Source of the DNA: Microvirga sesbaniae
Lineage (GTDB): Bacteria; Pseudomonadota; Alphaproteobacteria; Rhizobiales; Beijerinckiaceae
Assembly (NCBI RefSeq): GCF_025460805.1
Contig: NZ_JAMXFJ010000010.1
Location: forward strand, 1-64,000
Direction of reading: 5' to 3'
DNA: 64,000 bases
Part shown: in pieces, positions 60,286 through 64,000 of the stretch
How positions within the stretch are numbered: position 1 is the stretch's first letter
Layout: each line of letters begins with the position of its first letter
Position numbers and translations under genes: made by a program
Notes under the pieces: generated by a model
What the model saw: only the letters and a program-made list of their open reading frames with translations
The model's database searches: none
Told to the model about the DNA's origin: nothing

Positions 60286-60792
60286 ATGAATACATCGATG
60301 ATTGACGACAGGACCGTCTCAGCAGCAATTGAGGAACGGGTGGCATTAGCACTGCTGCTCGTCCTCAACCTTGTTGGTCTCGCCGGATGGCTCACCCTCG
60401 CCATCTTGGCGCTCCTCGGAATCGCCGGGATGCTTCGCTCTCCGGGACGCCGACCCCTCCTGCAGGCCGTCGGTCTGGAGCGGATTACCTGGAAGCAGGA
60501 TCTCTATAGAGCGTGGCGAGTCCGCTATACCCAAAGCCGAATGGCCGCGAAGGGCAACTTCAGCAAACTCGATACCCTCAAGCGCTTCCGTCGCAACCTG
60601 GAATTCTACCAGAACCGCACGTTCTACATCCTGACGTTCATCCTCGCCGCCGTCCCTTACGGCTTCAACATGCCTCCGGTTTTCGCCGTCGGCATTCTCA
60701 TTATGCATACGTTCGTCGCCACCTCACGGTGGCTCGCTGTACGCGAACATGAGCGGAATGTCGCTGCGCGGAACGTACTTGGAACCGCCTAA
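60286..60792 (+). CDS. Membrane protein of unknown function
   Basis: 168 residues. Two N-terminal helices (ALALLLVLNLVGLAGWLTLA and ILALLGIAGML) are followed by a basic amphipathic middle (RAWRVRYTQSRMAAKGNFSK) and two further helices (FYILTFILAAVPYGFNMPPV and FAVGILIMHTFVATSRWLAV). No family recognised. The promoter and palindrome just upstream imply it is regulated alone. It could be an inner membrane factor of the element. Confidence 0.6.
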   Translation: MNTSMIDDRTVSAAIEERVALALLLVLNLVGLAGWLTLAILALLGIAGMLRSPGRRPLLQAVGLERITWKQDLYRAWRVRYTQSRMAAKGNFSKLDTLKRFRRNLEFYQNRTFYILTFILAAVPYGFNMPPVFAVGILIMHTFVATSRWLAVREHERNVAARNVLGTA

Positions 60793-60830
60793 TCCTATCT
60801 CCCAGTGGGAAATTGCCAGAGACAATCTGA

Positions 60831-60841
60831 AAACCCCAAAA
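60831..60841 (+). repeat. AAACCCCAAAA word, exact copy 4
   Basis: Exact copy, followed at once by the inverted repeat at 60842, upstream of the outer membrane barrel gene. Confidence 0.7.
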
Positions 60842-60858
60842 AGCGTTCCATGAACGCT
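60842..60858. repeat. Perfect inverted repeat upstream of the barrel gene
   Basis: AGCGTTC-CAT-GAACGCT, 17 bases, about 95 bases before the ATG at 60955. Confidence 0.5.
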
Positions 60859-60954
60859 CGACATAGCCAGCTGCTCAACAATTCCCCGCAGTTGCTATCC
60901 CGGCTTCAACATTGACGCCGGATCATCTCCTCCAACAGTCACACTGAGGTTGAC

Positions 60955-61767
60955 ATGCGTTACCGTCCTTTCCTTTCGCTCGCCGCCTGCGCTGCTATGG
61001 CGATGTTCGCAGTGCCCGCATCTGCCGCGGATCTTCCTTTCACGTCCCAACCCGTTCCGGTGCCGGCCTTCACGGCTGTCGGCTCGGGCTATAACTGGAC
61101 CGGCTTTTACGCTGGCGTGAACGCCGGGTATGGCTGGAACAACAGCGATGACGTGACGGTGTCCGGCTCGGAGGGCTTCTTCTTCAACGACGCAGCCTTC
61201 GGCGGCTTCGATACGACTGGCGGCGACGGGTTCACTGGTGGTGCCCAGGTTGGCTACAACTACCAGATTGGCAAGTTCGTGGTCGGCGCGGAAGCTGACA
61301 TCAACTATGCCGACCAGGAAATCAGGTCCTTCGGCGCCCTCGACTCCGCCTTCGTCAATGAGTCTCTGGAGTTTCGCTCCGATCTCGAATGGTTCGGCAC
61401 TGTCCGCGCCCGCGTCGGCTTCGTTCCGGTTGACCGCTTCCTCGTATATGCGACCGGCGGTCTTGCCTATGGCTCGGTCGATGTTTCAGCAACTGACACC
61501 CTGACCCTCCCGCGCCTCGGACGGACCGAGATCTGGAGTGGCAAGGACTCGGACACGAAGTTCGGCTGGACCCTGGGTGCTGGCGCTGAATACGCGATCA
61601 CAAACAACCTCACCGCTCGCCTCGAAGGCCTTTATGTGGATCTCGAGGACACGAAGGTCGCTGGCGCTTACACTGGTGACACCGCCGTTCTCGCAGAAGA
61701 CACCTTCACGGCAAAGGCCGACAACAAGTTCACGGTCCTCCGTGCAGGTCTGAACTATAAGTTCTAA
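60955..61767 (+). CDS. Omp25/Omp31-type outer membrane beta-barrel protein
   Basis: 270 residues; GAGG precedes the ATG. The signal peptide ends at PASAADLP (residue 24). The mature part opens with YNWTGFYAGVNAGYGWN, a hallmark of Rhizobiales Omp25/Omp31/Omp2b-like barrels, and continues with about eight beta-strands alternating aromatic and small residues (FTGGAQVGYNYQIGKFVVGA, FGTVRARVGFVPVDRFLVYA, FGWTLGAGAEYAITNNLTAR), ending FTVLRAGLNYKF with the terminal Phe expected for BAM assembly. These are usually chromosomal; on this element it may alter surface or phage receptor properties. A bidirectional terminator follows. Confidence 0.9.
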   Translation: MRYRPFLSLAACAAMAMFAVPASAADLPFTSQPVPVPAFTAVGSGYNWTGFYAGVNAGYGWNNSDDVTVSGSEGFFFNDAAFGGFDTTGGDGFTGGAQVGYNYQIGKFVVGAEADINYADQEIRSFGALDSAFVNESLEFRSDLEWFGTVRARVGFVPVDRFLVYATGGLAYGSVDVSATDTLTLPRLGRTEIWSGKDSDTKFGWTLGAGAEYAITNNLTARLEGLYVDLEDTKVAGAYTGDTAVLAEDTFTAKADNKFTVLRAGLNYKF

Positions 61768-61795
61768 TCCTCAAACGCGCCGTTTAGAGGAAAAG

Positions 61796-61828
61796 AGAAG
61801 GCCCGGTGCTTCACACCGGGCCTTCTTT
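61796..61828. terminator. Bidirectional terminator after the barrel gene
   Basis: AGAAGGCCCGGTG (61796-61808) pairs with CACCGGGCCTTCT (61814-61826) with loop CTTCA. T runs on the plus strand and TTTTC on the minus strand side suit both convergent genes. Confidence 0.85.
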
Positions 61829-61849
61829 ATGCTCGCGCACAAACTCCAT

Positions 61850-64000
61850 CTAGCGCACGCCGTCCATTTCTTCACATCTTGGATTGCCTGACAGAACGCA
61901 CATTCGCTTAAAGAGCAAGTGGAGTTCTGACCTCCAAGTGTCGACGAGCCGATTCACCTGCAACGGTCTTAGGCAAACATCCTCCCCTTCCTGTGCGGGT
62001 AATGCCTCCGCCCGAATCCGACACCCCTCAAGGAAGCTGGTTGGGATCGTAGCTACATTCTTGATATCCCTGAGCGCGCACGTTTGACGTAATACCACAG
62101 GTTGTCGCGTAGTGCCGCCGCCCCCGATCATACGAGGGCTTCCGTCTGCCACTAAACCGGGCGGACAAGACGGGCTAGTGGAATCGACATTTTCGTTGTA
62201 GGTCAGTGCACAGGCCTTCACTCGCACCTGTACGCATTTGTGGTCAACAACGAAAATATCCCTCGGATCGTTTGTGAGTTCAGCAAAAAACTGGAATGCT
62301 TCGACATGGAGCGCATCGCCTGCTCTCAACGAAACAAACTGCGACGCTTCCGCCCTGGTACGAAGTGGCACTCGGCCGAAAGCAGGATCAGCAAGAAACG
62401 CCTGCCGTAGAGTATAGGCAGCTTCTGGATTATTCTCGGTTAATGTCTGAGCCGCAGTTGCAGTGACACGATCGAGAAGTCTGTCGCGTATATCAAGCAG
62501 TGCACTCCCGCTATTTGGCGTATCAATCAGATTCAGTCTTAGCGCTGATGCACTCGGAAGCGGCACCAGCAGCGGAGAGCCATCGCTTTTCACGAGTTTC
62601 AGGTGCCAGCCATACTGGTCGCCGGCCGTGACCAACTCCAGAGGAAGATCCGGGAATAGCTCAATTAGGGCCGCTGGATGCCTCAGCTTAACGGCATGGT
62701 CATACTCAAAGAGCCCGGCACCTTTTGCGCGAAGCCCAGCCGCGATGATACGGTCTATGACATTGCGCTCAAATGCCGGATTATCACTCAGAAGACACGA
62801 GAGCACCAAATACTCGTGCTTAGCCCACTCTTCTTTCTTGAGGCCATCATCTGGAGCTGCGCCAGCTCTCGGCACGCAGCGCTCGGCGACGAACCTTTTT
62901 ACCTCGTCGCTTTTGAAGTCAACCAGTGTCCCGAATTTCAGGGCCTTGATCCGCTCTCCGAGCCTCTCAGCAACCAGCCCTCCACTATGCAAAAGAGTTT
63001 GCGCATTTGCGATATTAACTAAGTCTAGGTATCTGCGAGGCCAGTCGGTGGCCATAGAACGGGGTATGTTCCTGTCGAGTTGCCCCGCTGCCAGCTCCTC
63101 TTCAGTCGCTAGGCGATGACGCGGCGGCCGATTCCGATCGTTCTGAATCAGCTCCCAGTACGGAGCGATGAACATACTGGTTTCAACAATTTCGCGGACT
63201 ACGCCCGGAGCCAAGGTATACTCAAGCGCGTCACTGGCGTTGATGGGTGCTCCTTCGACGTTAGTATAGCCTGCATAGGAGGGGATATCAGCATCGGCGC
63301 AGTTCAATTTTACATCCGGAATGTCTGCGAATTTCCTGGGCGCCGCGCTCAGCACGGATAGGAGGCGATTCTGGCAGTTTGGCTTCTCGGATATCCCCAA
63401 CGCATAGTAGGTTACATCGCGCATCCTTCGCTGGATCCAAGGATACAAGCTTCTGTTCCCAACGTCTTGGTGCTCAAAGCGAAATGCCTGGTGCACCATC
63501 ATCACGAGATTTGCCTGCTCCGGCCGAGTTTGCGGGGGCTCGACGATCTTCATTTGGTCAAGGAGCGTGGAACAAGTGCTAAACGTCGGCGTGTCCCGTC
63601 CCTGATCAGCATCGAAGTGACGCCGTCGATCCTCAAAACTCTGGAACATTCCGTTTCGCATCCGATAAGGTTCAGCTTGAGCTGTTCGGACGAACTCCGT
63701 ACACGCGCTAAATGGTTTCCCAACTAGCTCATACAGTAGCTTCTCATTTGCTAGATCTACCTTTGACTCTACCTCTTCCAATCGAGCGAGGATGGCTCGC
63801 GTGCTCATTTGGATCTGCTCGGAAATTTGTTCCAGACGCCTTAACGTCTCGATTTGCAAGTCGATAATTTTTTTCAGAGTATCCATTATCTCAGCGTGCC
63901 GGCTCGCCGCCGCTGCATCAGGATCTGCACCTCCCCCACCAAAGAGACCGTTCAGGGACTGCGCTGCGCCATACCAGTTTCCTAACGCAATATTGGAAAT
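61850..64000 (-). CDS. Large hypothetical protein, 5' end cut by window edge
   Basis: 716 residues visible. The first ATG is at 63886, but the frame stays open up to 64000 and that part reads GNWYGAAQSLNGLFGGGGAD, clearly protein-like, so the real start lies outside the window. Residues after the internal Met form a coiled coil (MDTLKKIIDLQIETLRRLEQ, ISEQIQMSTRAILARLEEVE). The remainder is globular with many cysteines (for example VDHKCVQVRVKACALTYNEN and SPSCPPGLVADG), perhaps extracytoplasmic. No family recognised; the coiled coil plus Cys-rich body would fit a surface or periplasmic protein. The terminator at 61796 serves its 3' end. Confidence 0.6.
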   Translation of the reverse strand: MSNIALGNWYGAAQSLNGLFGGGGADPDAAAASRHAEIMDTLKKIIDLQIETLRRLEQISEQIQMSTRAILARLEEVESKVDLANEKLLYELVGKPFSACTEFVRTAQAEPYRMRNGMFQSFEDRRRHFDADQGRDTPTFSTCSTLLDQMKIVEPPQTRPEQANLVMMVHQAFRFEHQDVGNRSLYPWIQRRMRDVTYYALGISEKPNCQNRLLSVLSAAPRKFADIPDVKLNCADADIPSYAGYTNVEGAPINASDALEYTLAPGVVREIVETSMFIAPYWELIQNDRNRPPRHRLATEEELAAGQLDRNIPRSMATDWPRRYLDLVNIANAQTLLHSGGLVAERLGERIKALKFGTLVDFKSDEVKRFVAERCVPRAGAAPDDGLKKEEWAKHEYLVLSCLLSDNPAFERNVIDRIIAAGLRAKGAGLFEYDHAVKLRHPAALIELFPDLPLELVTAGDQYGWHLKLVKSDGSPLLVPLPSASALRLNLIDTPNSGSALLDIRDRLLDRVTATAAQTLTENNPEAAYTLRQAFLADPAFGRVPLRTRAEASQFVSLRAGDALHVEAFQFFAELTNDPRDIFVVDHKCVQVRVKACALTYNENVDSTSPSCPPGLVADGSPRMIGGGGTTRQPVVLRQTCALRDIKNVATIPTSFLEGCRIRAEALPAQEGEDVCLRPLQVNRLVDTWRSELHLLFKRMCVLSGNPRCEEMDGVR

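Overview
The window is most likely part of a large conjugative plasmid, or an integrative conjugative element, from an alphaproteobacterium. Three things support this: a complete-looking VirB/VirD4 type IV secretion cluster of alphaproteobacterial style, an Omp25/Omp31-type outer membrane barrel of the kind common in Rhizobiales, and evenly GC-rich coding DNA. A Methylobacteriaceae-like or related Rhizobiales host is my guess; the genus cannot be fixed from the sequence. No rRNA, tRNA, replication initiator, relaxase or CRISPR array was recognised.

Layout. 1-430: the N-terminal end of an IS630-type transposase runs off the left edge and abuts a DnaB-like RecA-fold ATPase. 1.2-16 kb: an XRE regulator, then virB2, virB3, virB4, two virB5-like genes, virB7, virB8, virB9, virB10, virB11, two small genes and the coupling protein virD4, all on the plus strand. 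16-23.4 kb: two unknown genes, a UvrD-type helicase, a VUT-family transporter, a small exported protein, and two minus-strand genes. 23.5-34.3 kb: a DNA recombination and replication module (YqaJ-like exonuclease, Rad52-like annealing protein, Toprim primase-like protein, a 1120-residue protein with a DprA/SLOG-like region, SSB, a second UvrD helicase). 34.3-37 kb: an exported protein and a VirB6 homologue carrying a VirB1-like muramidase domain at its N-terminus. 37-42.5 kb: small membrane proteins, a RecD2-like helicase and unknowns. 42.5-54 kb: an accessory region with a uracil-DNA glycosylase-like protein, a large phage-type cytosine methyltransferase, a MazG-RAMA fusion, a ClpP-fold exported protein, a PAPS-reductase-like PP-loop protein, a lipoprotein, an HExxH exported protein and a tandem pair of paralogues. 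54-60.2 kb: a 2050-residue ParB-HTH/N6-methyltransferase/SNF2 helicase. 60.3-64 kb: a membrane protein, the outer membrane barrel, and a large minus-strand gene that runs off the right edge.

How it fits together. The secretion genes would build the mating channel. Two peptidoglycan-directed domains appear to have been fused onto channel parts (muramidase on VirB6, SPOR-like on VirB9). The SSB, annealing protein, exonuclease, primase and helicases would process incoming single-stranded DNA, and the methyltransferases and MazG-RAMA protein could protect or modify the element. Two recurrent intergenic words (AAACCCCAAAA, and TAATTCGGA followed by a TATA box), together with GATTTGC-type inverted repeats in front of several genes, suggest element-wide promoters and regulators that I do not recognise from known systems.
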